Part shown: positions 11,765-23,887 of the stretch, piece after piece
Layout of the letters: each line of letters starts with the position of its first letter
Position numbering within the stretch: the first letter of the stretch is position 1
NCBI RefSeq assembly: GCF_048564905.1
Contig: NC_132995.1
Location: 66,642,639 to 66,706,638, forward strand
DNA from: Vicugna pacos
Taxonomy: Eukaryota; Chordata; Mammalia; Artiodactyla; Camelidae
Direction of reading: 5' to 3'
DNA: 64,000 bases
The notes under the pieces: generated by a model
Told to the model about the DNA's origin: nothing
Seen by the model: only the letters and a program-made list of their open reading frames with translations
The model's database searches: none
Translations under genes and position numbers: made by a program

Positions 11765-12610
11765 TATTGGAGGCAATGTATCTGTCATTTGGGTGTGTTG
11801 TTCCAGCCTCTTTACTGAGTGACCTGAAAAGCTGCTTGCTGTGTGGGGACCAGAACAGAAGAAGGTTCTGCAACAGGTCCAGGCTTCTGTGCAAGCTGCT
11901 TTGCCACCTGGGCCATATGATCCTGCAGATTCCTTGGTATTTAAAGTGTCAGTGACAGAGAAGGGTGCTGTGGGAAGCTTCTGGCAGGCCCTTACATGTA
12001 AATCTCTGTGCAGGCCCTTAGGATCCTGGGGGCAAAGTCCTGCTATCCTCTGCAGACAACTACTCTCCTTTTGAGAAACAGCTCTTGGCCTGCTCCTGGG
12101 CTTAGCAGAAACTGAATGCTTACTTCTGAGCCAGCACGGGCAACCTGAGTTGCCCATCCAGCTCCACAACCCCTATGTGGGGAGTGCCCAGCAAGACTTC
12201 ATCATCAAATAGAAGCAGTACATACGTGAGCAGTCCTAAGCGGGCCCTGAAGGCACATACAAGTTATATGAAGAAGTGGCGCAGATACTCACAGTTGCCA
12301 CTCTTGCTATACTGCCTTCTGTCTCCCAGCCTGTGTATCCAGGGCCTCATGGGGAGTTCCCTTCAAAAAGTTGGCAGAGAAGGAGAAGACTTGGGTCTGG
12401 TTTACACCTGATTCTGTATGATATGCACGCACCTGAAAGCGGGCAGCTGCAGCACTATGGCCCCTCTCTGGGCCGTCCCTGAAGGACAGTGGTGAAGGGA
12501 CATTCTCCCAGTGGGCAGAACTTAGAGAAGTCCACCTGGTTGTTCACATTCCTTGAAAGGAAAAATGACCAGACATGCAATTATACAGTTACTCATGAGC
12601 TGTGACCAAA
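11765..12610 (+). mobile_element. ERV pol relic, RNase H region (fossil)
   Basis: The block is far GC-richer than its surroundings. It carries text I recognise from retroviral pol just after reverse transcriptase: a 'WGPEQ'-type segment near 11843 and an 'FEKQLLACxWAL'-type RNase H segment near 12070. The family may be an ERV-L-like class III element, but I cannot exclude class I. It is clearly old and broken, with several breaks. A plus-strand LTR tail follows immediately, and an antisense L1 abuts upstream. Confidence 0.75.
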
Positions 12611-12703
12611 GAGAAACTGTGAGATAATAAGTATACACCGTTTTGAGTCTCTAAAGCTTGTAGTAATTTGTTAGACCATATAGATAACTAATACTTTAAG
12701 AAG
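12611..12703 (+). mobile_element. 3' end of an LTR, MaLR/ERV-L type (fossil)
   Basis: The phrases 'gaaactgtgagataataagt', 'gttttgagtctctaaagctt', 'gtagtaatttgttagaccat' and 'agataactaatac' match the 3' end of MLT1-type LTRs ('aaactgtgagataataaatgtgtg', 'gtggtaatttgttac' and 'gaaaactaatac'). It lies directly after the pol relic. Confidence 0.65.
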
Positions 12704-13796
12704 GGTAGGTCCTGTTAAATGTATGTTGAGTCATCTTTGCCTGTCTTCAGTAACTTTCTGTTTCTTTCTTTTTAATTTTAAAAGTGTTCTAAAAATATAT
12801 TTCTCTTAAATCAACATTCATTGTGTTTATTTGCTATTAATTTTATTCTAGCTTGGTGTTTATTTCTGAAATAATTTTGTTACTTTATATGTATTTTCTA
12901 CCTTCTAACAGTTCTCTCAAAAATCTTTCATATTCCCCAAATGACCTCACTAATGAATTTTTCTAAATTTGACTTATATTGCTTTTGATTTTTCATAGCT
13001 TCTGTAATTTAATACACTATTTTTACCTTGCTTGAAAGCATTCAGGTAAATTTCTCATTTTTCTTCAGCATCTCATTTTGGCATGTATTTACTGTCTGAA
13101 TGGACGTTAATCTGTTTTTATTTCAGTTTTAATAACTGTTTTTATGGCATTTAATATCAATTATGTTCTGTTGCTTAGGTTCAACTAAGAGGAGTTTCCC
13201 AGTAGTTCTAAAACAGGAGGTGGGCCAGGACAGCTTTTTCTAATTTCAAAAATCCAGATCTCTCTCTTCAACTGTTTTCTCAAAATGTCAGTTAATATAG
13301 CCTTCTTTCTCTGAGCCAACTGACTCCTCCTCTTTGAATTTCACGTGGATTTTCTCTTCGATGGCCCTATTACCTCAGTCTGTTCTACTTCTAGACTTTC
13401 TCCTTAGTGTTGGTCTTTGTCCTGGAAAGGAGCTTTGGCTGGTTAGTCTGGAGAGTCTGTGAGGCCCAGACAACTCCAACCTTTCTGTGGTCCTCTGCTC
13501 ATCTGCATCTGCTCTCACCGGCAGACACCGGCTGCCACTCTCAGAGTAGCCTGCCAAGATTTACTGTGGGTGTCTGTCGGGAACACTAGAATTTCGTGAT
13601 TTTTAGGACCACTGGAAATTCCTTTGCTTTGGTTTCCCTTGGCTTCTTCCTGCACAGTTGCTGATTACAAGCAGCATATATACCTGCCACTTTGATTACT
13701 AAGTCCTAATTTTGGGTTTATGGTTATAATGTTACTGATTAATACTTTCTCTGTGTGTGAGGATTTGTGTCTGAGTGTTTCATTTTACTGTCTTAG
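12704..13796. other. Unassigned: A+T/T-rich stretch then a GC-richer block
   Basis: From 12720 to 13170 the strand is T-rich and might be an antisense old L1, but I cannot match it firmly. From about 13180 to 13660 composition rises sharply, with CG dinucleotides and several short open frames on both strands. This second block could be another old LTR or an unknown element. No polyadenylation signal or target duplication was seen. Confidence 0.35.
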
Positions 13797-13995
13797 CTTT
13801 CCTATCTGTAACAAATTTTCTATAACAAATTTTCACAAACTTGGTGACTTAACACAACAGAATTTTGTTCTCTTACTGTTCTAAAGGCCAGAAATCTGAA
13901 ACTGAAGTGTCACCAAGGCTGTGCTCCCTTCAGACTCTAAAGGAGATTCTATTCCTTACTTTTCCAGCTTCTTGTGGTGTCTGCATTCCTTGGCT
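13797..13995 (-). mobile_element. MaLR-type LTR fragment, minus strand (fossil)
   Basis: The plus strand reads 'ctgtaacaaattttc', 'acaaacttggtgacttaaca', 'ttctcttactgttctaaagg', 'ccagaaatctgaaactgaag' and 'agcttcttgtggtgtctgca'. This is the reverse complement of an MLT1-type LTR 3' half. Old and broken. Confidence 0.7.
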
Positions 13996-16900
13996 TGTGA
14001 CCATGAACTAGTATCATTTTACAGGATCTTCTAAATCATCATTTACTTGAGAACATAGATCATGTGCTATATTTATTATTTGCCTCAGGCATAATAATTT
14101 CAACACAGTAATCAGGACATATTGTTTATGAATAACAATAAACTGCATAAGTATAATAATAGCTAAGTCTGAACAGCACCTCGAATACCAGCTAGACCCC
14201 AAGAAATTTATAAAAACAGGATGCCTTACGTCTATGGCATGGTTGTTTCTTTCATTGACCTAATTTCCTAAGTTTCTGACCCAAGTCTTAATAGGAATAT
14301 CAATCAGCATAATCAATATATCCCAACTTCTGTGGGTGGAAGGAATTAGAGTACCTGTGATGTATAAGAGCCGACCTATGACAAAATCCTAGGAGCTTCT
14401 TCATCTGCTCCTCCAGGGAGATAGAGTGATTGTAAACGTGTCCTGGTAGAAAAGCTGCTCACTGTTTTCCTCCAATAACAATCCCCTTTCACAATGAATA
14501 TGGATTCCTCTGTGCTCACATTTGAACCAGATCCCAAAATTTTCACCTAGATTACAATGGTGTTTTAAAAACTTTAAAAAAAATTTGTAATTTGCTAGTA
14601 CAGCCTCAAAAAATTTGATATACTAGTCTCAGATTTTCAGGCTGCAGTCAAAAGATCTGTTGTAATATAATCAACTTTTCCTTTGTCCACCTGTCTTGAA
14701 AATAAGTGGGAAAGGAGACCTCTAAGAGGTTCTTATGTGAATATATCACAAAACTCACTTAGGTTAGAGACTACGCTGCTTAACTTTATGTTGCATATTT
14801 TTTTCATGATATACTTCTTTATTTATTTCAAACTCCCCTGCCAACATGGCTAGAAAAATATCCTGCAAAGAGGAGTGCTGTATGTTAAGCACCTAATGAT
14901 TAAGACAAACATAATCACGCATTGCTTATACTGAGTCTTCACAATTGTTTCTTTATTCCCTTTTTTCTCCTGTATTTCATTACTGATCCTGATCAGGGCA
15001 GTATTAACTAAATAAAAGTAATAACTATTATATTGAATACATACAGTCCCCTTTGCCTCAATAAATGTTTTACACTAATATTATCAAATTCAATTTAATT
15101 AATTCAGTGCTTATGAAACTTCACTGTGCGATAGGCATTGTACAAGGTACGAGATATACAGAGGAGAATTGAAGACGTGGCATCCACTCTCTTGGAACCC
15201 AAAGTATTTGGGTCATTACCTCAATTGCTTGCACACATGTCTAATTTATTAGGGGAGGGAATGAACATAAATGAAAAATACAATATGACCCCTTCCTGAG
15301 AACTGTATTTTGTTAACACGAGGTTGTTAAATGCAGCAAATTAGAATCTATTTGAGAGAGTATGCAATAGATTCTCATTCTAATTCTCTAAATATTTGTA
15401 AATGAATGGAGAATTAAGAAGGTAGAAAGTTGTCAGAGAATTCAAGCTGTGTTACTGCAATGACGTTTTCCAATGCATTAGTTACTGCTAAGTTTTTTTT
15501 AAAGACATAATATTTAATGTCAATTATCACTTCTCAATACACAAAATAAGAATTTTTTGGAGCCTAATGATGAAGATCTGTAACTCTGATTATTGACAAC
15601 ACATTTTATCATTTACTAGAATTCAGGAAGAAAATGTGTCTTATTTTTTAGCCGAAAGTTTGCTACTTAGAAGTAATAATCATTATTATAAGAGTAATGG
15701 CAGTAAAACAATCATTTGAAAAATAAGGAAAGTTAGAAGAGATAAGTGAAGATGAAGTGTTAGTAACTCAGAGAGAAAAGATTTTTAATGTCCCTGTAGA
15801 GATCAAGCTGTTTCAGTATATTATATGACTCTGAATCATCCAGATTTTGAAACTAGATTCTGACAATAATAGTTTTATATAAAATATAGGTGTAGGAAAT
15901 CAAGTTTTGCAAAAAAAAAAATCCCCTAATGTCTCCCTGTATAATAGGTTTATTCCAATTTGGGGAAATATAAAATATTTTTCAATATTATCTCAGACAC
16001 TGGTGGGGAAATATTCCAGCTACTCTCTGTATAAGAAGTAATGTCATATGAAGCTAAATTTCCTCTAGGACTTACATGAAAGAAGAGTTGTAAAAGGTAT
16101 ATTTAAAAAACTATTATAATTACTAGTCAAACATTTAAGGGATGGTTTATTTGCTGAAAAAAATCATTAGTTTTTATCATTCCATAACTAGGTTATCATT
16201 GTGCTACAACATTTAAATAGTGAAATGAAATTAAGATGCTCTATGCATTTCCATCAGACAGGTGAATTTAAGGTTTCCTTGAAGTATCTTATTCATATTT
16301 TATCTCATTTACTCAAATCTATCTTAAAGTTACAATTCTAATACTGTTGATGAACCCTATAAGTCAATCAATTGTAAAAGCTTTTATCGTTGTCTTTAAA
16401 AGCACAGACTTCAGAGTCAGACGCACTCTAAAACCTATTTTATGATTTTAATAGACATCTATTTTAATACCATTTTTGGAATTCCTCCATACTTCCATAC
16501 TTCCAATTCCCTGCTTCTACTCATAAAACTTTCTTTGAGGAGAATTTTTTTTTTTCTTAACTCCAACTACAGTACCACTGTAGAGGCTACTAATTGGTAG
16601 AGATTGCATCTCTGGACATGTCAGTAGGTATAGGATCTGACTGGGGTGAGCCACATTCTTGTCCTGTCATTTCAACTTTAAACTGAAGGAAAAAGAATTC
16701 ATACTCTCTGATGGTGGCAATGGAAAAATATGAGCCTAGAAGTCATTGTGTTCATGATTCCTGCCTAGTTGAGAACTCAGCATAGCAGAATAAAACCAAA
16801 ACACAAAGTAAAATAGAAAGGAAAAACAAAAGTAAAAAAGAGTCCTACTGGAATTGCACTGCCTGAGGTCATCTATATTCTTACCCTTCCCACTGTTGAT

Positions 16901-17089
16901 TATATGAGCTAATAATTGTGTATTTGTTTCATTTTAATTCATTTATTCATTATTATTACTTTCTGTTTTGTGTTTGTTTTATTCTAAGCTGGTTAAAGTT
17001 TACTTTCTTCCTCTTGCAAAAAGTGCTGACTATTATAACTTCACAGCACATGTGACTTGAGACAAAAATTCCCTTCACTTGTAAAATTA
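13996..17089. other. Unassigned A+T-rich DNA with possible old repeat scraps
   Basis: No gene is supported. At about 15095-15235, 'cagtgcttatgaaacttcac...gcgataggcattgtacaagg' resembles the 'gcacctactatgtgccaggcactgtgctagg' phrase of old L2/MIR-type repeats. At about 16395-16440, 'agcacagacttcagagtcag' resembles the start of a MIR core. The remainder gives me nothing to name. Confidence 0.4.
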
Positions 17090-17350
17090 TTATGATATCT
17101 GAGTCAGTAAAGTTGTTTTGGTTTGAAATAACAGAAAATCTAAGTCAAAGCAGATTAAATAATTTGAGTATTGGATCACTGAAAATTTCAAGATAGGGCT
17201 GTACTAAGTGATAATCCAGCAGCTCAATGATATCACCTAAACTACGTTTCCTCATTCTTTCTACTCTGCTCTGTAGGATCAGTTTCATCTGAAAACAGCA
17301 CCCCTTTGGTTGCTAGAGTAACATTCTCTTTGGTTCACATGAGCAGGAAA
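17090..17350 (+). repeat. Possible ancient interspersed repeat, class unresolved
   Basis: The phrases 'atccagcagctcaatgatat', 'cattctttctactctgctct' and 'cagtttcatctgaaaacagc' keep a familiar order. It is 'gcagctcaacgatgtcatca', 'tctctccactctgcc', 'tggcttcatcctcaggc', seen in an old mammalian repeat whose name I cannot recall with confidence. Confidence 0.35.
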
Positions 17351-17990
17351 AAAGTACATCTTTGTCTTTGAATTCACTGGAATAAATCTGAAAGTGTCTG
17401 ATTGAAACAGTTTAGATCAGAGTTGCTTGAAGTTCACACACCATAGCCACTCAGCAAATTCTCAGTTATTGGTCCATGGTGAAATAAATACAAAAACTGG
17501 CAGCAAGTATTTAGAAAAGAATGTAGTCATTTAATATTGTGGAAACGTAAAATTTCCTGTGGAATGTAAAAAAAAAGATTTGGGCTTGTATCTTGTGTAT
17601 ATTTAGTTTTGCAACTAATATTTCTCATACTAAATTATTTTGTGTATATAAATATGATCCTTTTGACATAGAAAAAGATAGTTAATGAACTATTCTCTAC
17701 AACAGAGTTTTTGTTTAGGTCTGAAACCAAGTTAAGAAAACCAAGCTCTGTGGTATAGTGAATGGAATGAGCTATTGTCTTGTCCTTGATCTCATCTGTT
17801 CCACCTATGTATGTTTTTTTTTTTGAGGAAGTATTAAAATAATATAATTAGGGAAAACACTTAGCCCTCAAACATTATACCTGATTACTAGTTATATCGA
17901 TTGTTATAGCAATCAACAAAGTCCTCAACAAATTTCCTATCTGGTCAACACAATAAAAGTGCAAGTTGACTTTTGTTTGGTTACAAAGTA
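17351..17990. other. Unassigned A+T-rich DNA
   Basis: Nothing recognisable beyond short homopolymers. Confidence 0.45.
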
Positions 17991-19735
17991 TTAGTATTCT
18001 TTCTTCAGTTGTCTGAATTATCAATATATTTTGATATAATGGTTATTTCAATGTATGGTGAAGAATGGGACGCACCACCCAGACTACCTTTCAAGGACTT
18101 ACTGCCCCAGCTTTCAGCAGACAGATTCGAACTCTCTCTTCTTCAGGGTTTGCCTCAACTGCAGGGAATTACTTTGCATAAGGGCACAACTTTCCAAGGC
18201 AGTTTCCATCCATGACCACTTTGATAAGTAGACGTATAAAAGGTTGACTTTTTCAGTGCAACATGGTGCCACTCTAATGGCCATGTATTGTTGCAAATTT
18301 CTCTATGGTGTTGTCCAAATCTGCACTGAACTTGCACTGATAAAGAGAACCAGAATGGACTAATAGGGAATAATTTATTGATCTGGGAGCTTACTCCCAA
18401 GATAGATGGCTTAAATGTGTGACAAAACCCCCAAAAGAGTGTACAAACTAATTATATATCTCTTAGAAGCATGAAAAAGCAATGTTAAGAGTAAGTAAGA
18501 CTCCAGAATTTCTGTAGCAGACAATGGAAGAAATGAGTATCAGTATGAGGAAGTTATTCTGGAGGGGCTATACTTGTAAGACTATAGGCTCACCAGATGA
18601 TTATGTTCCATTTGAAAGCCCAAGGATTCACATTTACCAAAGCTATGAAGTATGCACTGGTGAGAGAGACACTAATATGATTAAACAGCTCTCCACTGTA
18701 CAACACTGCAGTTTGAAAGACTGATACAGAACTGGAAGCAACACAGATGGTAGAACTCTGAAACAATGGAGACAACGAAGGGCAGAGAGCAGTGCTTTAG
18801 TGTCGAGGGCTAGGATATTACAATACCTTAATGACTGGCAGGGTCAGAGTGGCAGCCAAGGGTTCTGACACACAGATTGCTATGAAGATGATTCATAAAA
18901 GATAGCACCCCTAGGAACAAAAGAGATGGTCAGTTAGCAAGGATACTACCCAGGACATCATCACAGTAAATAGAGGATGGTCTACAAGGTGGCCGAAGAC
19001 AGCTAACCTAATAAAAAATGTTATGATCCCTTGCTCAATTTCTGGACTTCAGATATTTTCATATTCAGAATCTACTGACTGAAGAGGTGGCCAAGTCTTT
19101 GGGAAGAAGGATACAGCAATATCATGGTGAATATAACCATTAATGAATACCCAGTCTTTCCACAGAGAGACTTATGGCCATTTAGGGCAAAAGGAAATTA
19201 ACTTTCTGAGGCCTGTTAGACAGAGACCTACAGCATCACTATGACTCCCCTTGTAATAATGGAGTCTTGAGCAAAACTAAGCTTATTGTGGATTCACTAG
19301 GACCCATGAATCTACTTAGCAGTAATTTTACAATCCCTAAATGTATCATTGTGATTGACAGACTTAATACTTGGCATAACTCCCACATTGATTCCTTGGT
19401 CTTTGCAGTAAGGTCTCATGATGCAGAAAGCAAAATGAAGACACTGAAACTGCCACTCTGCCAAGATAGTAAATAGAAAACAATAATGCATCCTGGGCCA
19501 AAGAATATAAAGTAATAAGGACCTAAAGGATGCAGAGGCAGTAGTCCCCATCGTATCTCCATGTAATTCACCAGCCTGGCTCTTGCAGAAAATATATGGA
19601 ACCTGGAGGGTGACTCTAGGCTATTACCAACTCAAACAAGTAGTAGCCCCAGTTGCAGTGCTAGAAATGTAGTCCTTGCTAGAACAGATTATTGTGGCTT
19701 CGGATATAGAAATGCAGTACTGATTTGGTAAGTCC
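17991..19735 (+). mobile_element. ERV-L-like internal region (fossil)
   Basis: From about 19000 to 19735 the sequence follows the protease/reverse-transcriptase part of an ERV-L (class III) element as I recall it. Landmarks in order are 'tgtatcattgtgattgacag' (near 19343), 'tgccactctgccaagatagt' (near 19450), 'aagaatataaagtaataagg' and 'tagtagccccagttgcagtg' (near 19638). The 18000-18990 part is GC-richer than its flanks and probably belongs to the same element or to its LTR/leader, which is less certain. No flanking LTR pair was found. The relic is old and broken, with many breaks. Confidence 0.6.
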
Positions 19736-21528
19736 ATTCTTTTTATTGTTTATTTATTAGTATCAGAAAAGATGATTAGAGATTGTTCATATTTATATGG
19801 AACAGGGAACAATACACATTTACAGTTTTGCTCTAGAGCTGTATTACCTCTTCCATCCTCTATCATTTTATAGTACTGAAATATCTGGACCCAATACAAC
19901 ATCATGATTCACCACATTATATTAATTAAAATGAATAATCAAGGAATATCTAGCACCTTAGAGGCCCTAGTAAGATAAATGCATTCCAGAGGGTAGGAAA
20001 TAAACTGTATTCATATATAGGGCCTGAAACATCATATTTAGTGAGAAAAGAAGGCATTTCTCTTCTAGAAATCCATAACATACAGATATTAGAGACATTC
20101 TTAAATATGAATGTAATAAATTCATATTTGAAAAATTAAGTTTCAAGAGAGAATGTTTTAAAACAAGAGCTAAAGTAAATAGTTTGAAATCACAATATTT
20201 GCATAATTTGTTGTTATTCTAAACAGGAACATTAAGATTTGATCTCCTTGGTTTCCAAGTTAGTCTGTGTTAAAATACATATTTTAATGACTTAGAGATT
20301 CAGACTCTTCTAATACTTGAATTTGATTGCTTGTGGTATTAATCAATGTATAAAATCAACTTCTAATTCCGTATAATTAGTGCTTGAAGGGATGCATCGT
20401 TAGAATTAAAGATTCTTCAACAAGAAAATAATTAAACCGTTAAAATCTTTGGCAAAGAGAACTAGCATTGTGAATCATTTTAAGTTTGCTGGAATTATAT
20501 GATTTAATGACAGCTTTTGTGCATGACAGAAATCATGGACCAATATGTGTAGAGCATGTATTTTTAAAAACAGAATTATTGTCAGTTTTGATTAGCTAGG
20601 CTAATCACAGAAACAGTAAAGGTAATAATTTAAACTGAAAACAATGCTCAAATAATTAATACGTTGCTTTCCAGAATACTTTTTCTCCGTAGACTTAACA
20701 TCTCAATTATGTCCTTCTACCACCTAAGGTAAAATTAAAACTAATTTACAATTTAATTCAAATGACTTCACCATTATACCTTCTTTAACTTCTTTATTTA
20801 GAAATATTTTCTCTATTTACTGTTACCTACCTGCAAACATATAGCATATTCTATTTTTTGTAATATTTATTAACATAAAAATTTTTTTTTTAAATAATGC
20901 TAAAAAAAGTTCTAACAAACACCATTCTTCCATTATTCTTTTGGTGGGCAAGGACCATTAAAATCTTCAAAAATTCATACTTAAAGTAAAAAGAAAGTAA
21001 GTAAATTATACTATCAAAATTAAGAATACACTATTTTTTTAATTATATGAAACTAATGAGCATTTAAGTAATTCTTTTAGAAAGTGAATGCTACTGGCAT
21101 TTCTTGTGCATTAACTCTTCTCAGAATACACTTTAAGCAATTTCTAACAGAATTGAGGATATTAAAAGTTTTGAAGAACATGTTTATCACGTTACATATT
21201 ACAAAAAAGTAAATTTCTAATCACTATATGGAGTTTTTGAAAATTAATATGAACTATGTCAAAAATATTTCTATTATTTAATTAGAGCTATCTGTGATAT
21301 TTAAACTACGAAACATTTGTTTGGAAATAGAACAAAGAAACATAATCATAAGAAATTGTCCTGAACACATGAAATTATCTCCTTAATAAGGTTATAAATA
21401 TTTTACTAATTTCATTTTAATAAAATAAAACTTTTAACAATTAAAACTTTTAACAATAATTCCAATTTCATTGCTAGTAGTCTAACTTTGTTCCATTTAC
21501 TTACTTCAGGTAGATAAAACTATGACTT
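19736..21528. other. Unassigned A+T-rich DNA
   Basis: I see no gene or nameable repeat. Near 21427-21457 there is a short tandem duplication of 'aaaacttttaacaatt'. Confidence 0.45.
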
Positions 21529-21653
21529 CTTAATTTGTAAGTCAACAAAGAACATTTTTATGAGTCATAATGGTTTCAATTGTAATAGAAGAGTTCTTCA
21601 AATGGTGCTTTTTCCAACATGAGAGTTGTTCTATCAGGACTTATATAGAAAGG
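21529..21653 (+). repeat. Left arm of a 125-bp inverted duplication
   Basis: This arm matches the reverse complement of 22529-22651 at roughly 90 percent identity by eye, with about 10-11 differences and one 2-bp indel. Shared blocks include 'tttatgagtcataatggt', 'gagttcttcaaatg' and 'gagagttgttctatcaggac'. The match fades outside both ends. The family is unknown. Confidence 0.8.
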
Positions 21654-22528
21654 CTTCTTAAAAAGCTTTTTTGTAGTATTTAACTTCTGGGTGCATGATT
21701 TTAAATATTTTTTTCTCCATTTAAAATAAATTATGACTTCTGTTAACAAATAAATTACTTCTGTACTTCAACAAAATTCTTAAAGTCTTTATTTTGGCAT
21801 GATATAAATTTTGGCTTTGTGTTCTATCTTTACATATGGAATATAAATAATTAGTAAGCATTCTTTCATTTTCATTTTTGAATGATTTACTATTTCTTAA
21901 AAGAAACAATATAAATTTGTACTGTTCTCAATCAGTCATTACCTATAGTATTTAAGAGGGCAGAAGAAAGGACAACCCTACAAACTTGGAAGGAGATTTT
22001 TAGCAACAGTTAGCTTGTAAATGTTAGCTGGAAATTCAAATTTTAAACAGTTATTGAATGTTATCATTACTTATAGCAAATATAGCGTAACATATATGTT
22101 ATAATATATATAACATTATACTATATATTATAGTATATATTTATAAAACATAATTATATACACAATGAAATAAATACCAATAACAATTTCAATTACAGAC
22201 CCTAAGCATTTGTAGGAAAACTTAAAGGAACTGTCAACCTTGACATTGTTTTTGTTGTTATTATTTATTAATTTTTTTTTTGGCATTTCAAAATTGGCTT
22301 TAAATACTCATCAGGGTGCCATGCAAAGGGACAAGGGTGAGAACCTGTTACATGTGAGTGGGGGCTGGGAAGCCCTAAGAGAGAAAAGACTCATATCAGG
22401 GCACCTGGGGTGGCCCACTCCAACCTGGGATAAGGGAACAGAGTAGAGACCCTCTCTAGAGGGTCCCAGGGCCAACGTGGGAGTCAGCCCTCCCTTCGAG
22501 TAGATCATCGGGGAGGGAACTGGTATTT
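21654..22528. other. Spacer between the inverted arms
   Basis: The 875-bp spacer has two parts. The first 650 bases are A+T-rich and include an AT palindromic stretch at 22080-22165 built of 'atatatt' and 'aatatat' phrases. From about 22305 to 22525 the composition changes abruptly to GC-rich, with 'gagtgggggctgggaagccc' and 'accctctctagagggtccca' (an internal palindrome, accctctctagagggt). I cannot assign the GC-rich part. It has no gene-like frame. Confidence 0.55.
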
Positions 22529-22651
22529 CCCTTCTATAAGTCCTGATAGAACAACTCTCATGATGGAAAAATCATCATTTGAAGAACTCATCTGTTACAA
22601 TTTTGACCATTATGACTCATAAAACTGTGCTTCGTTGACTTACAAATTAAG
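22529..22651 (-). repeat. Right arm of the inverted duplication
   Basis: Reverse-complement partner of 21529-21653. Its inner edge directly touches the GC-rich block, while the left arm's inner edge touches A+T-rich DNA, so the similarity is limited to the arms. Confidence 0.8.
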
Positions 22652-23887
22652 CAAGGTAAAATATTTCCAAACAACAAAATGCAAACAAATGAAAAAAAAT
22701 CAATTTTCATATTTATTTTCTTAAAAGTGAGTATGTGGAGTATTGTTTGATCATCTGGAATAAAATAATTTGTAATGAAAATATGAAGTTTTCTTTGATA
22801 TCGCAATTATCCTTTTATTATTCTTTTAGAATTGTGCTGGCCTGAAATATTTAAATAATTTAGTTATATTCCTAGAATAGTTTGAATCAAATTAGGTACA
22901 CAGATACTCCAACATATATTGCTAAAAATAGTAGTTTAAAATAAATATAATGAACAGGGCTTGTAAGAAAGGATAATATTGTGATTTATGTTTTTCATAT
23001 ACACTCTTCCAGTTTGGAACAATTAGTAATATGATTGGAAATGCAAAGTAAGTGTTTTAGAAATTAAACAGGTAAGGTTACTACAATAATAGGTTAGCCT
23101 TTCTTCTTATAAAACAAATTAAATAAATGGGTGACATGCAGCTTTCTGCATTTTGGTTCTACCTTGTATTTCTTCATGTAAAATTTGAGAGTAGTCTGAA
23201 TTCAAATAAATAGATTACTCACTGAGTTACTTAGTTTCTGGTCTCTCAGCCACTTGGTCTTCCAATAACATTGCCCTGTCAAATGTTGGCTTTTACTGAC
23301 AAGTCTATTGATTACCTGATTAATGTACAAATCTTTTATTGGCATTTACTACAGAAGACATAATTTTAGTGTTTGTATGATCAATAGTTTTATCAACACT
23401 AAAATTTCCTACTGTTAGTTTGAAAGGCTCTAACTATAGGGAATTGTATATTTCTTGATAAATACAGGAAAAACATTGTAAATATTAACAAACCAAAGAA
23501 ACTGGATGTTCTATGTGGTGTTCTATTATATTTTACTCCCCTCTAAGAAGGAGAAAAACAAACAAAAGAAAAAATATTTAAAGTAATTCATAGAAAAAGC
23601 AACCCAGCAGATGCTAGCTGTTTGGGGTTAAACAGAATATATGGAAAGCAAGTACTTTCACAATCCTCACCTTCTAGATTTTTTAATGCAGAATGTATAA
23701 ATACATATTACAAAAATATTAAAAGTTTCTAAATTTTTAAATAGATCTAATCGATTTAATTACAGTGATGGAATTCAACAATGGTGATAGTATCTTTTAG
23801 ATTTAAAACAGCTATTTATTAAATGAGGTACATCAGAGTGATTATCTAAAACATAATAAAGTTGTACTTAAAATTATAATAGGTTTT
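22652..23887. other. Unassigned A+T-rich DNA
   Basis: No gene or nameable repeat. A small inverted repeat 'ttttagtgttt...aacactaaaa' lies at about 23364-23406. Confidence 0.45.

Noticed and set aside
11753-12482. Several open frames of 60-138 codons on both strands
   Set aside because: They overlap the old ERV pol relic and its antisense. They are shadows of a broken fossil and not host genes.
22080-22165. AT-rich palindromic stretch as a possible replication origin or matrix attachment site
   Set aside because: Alternating AT sequence of this kind is common in A+T-rich mammalian DNA, and no independent sign supports a function.
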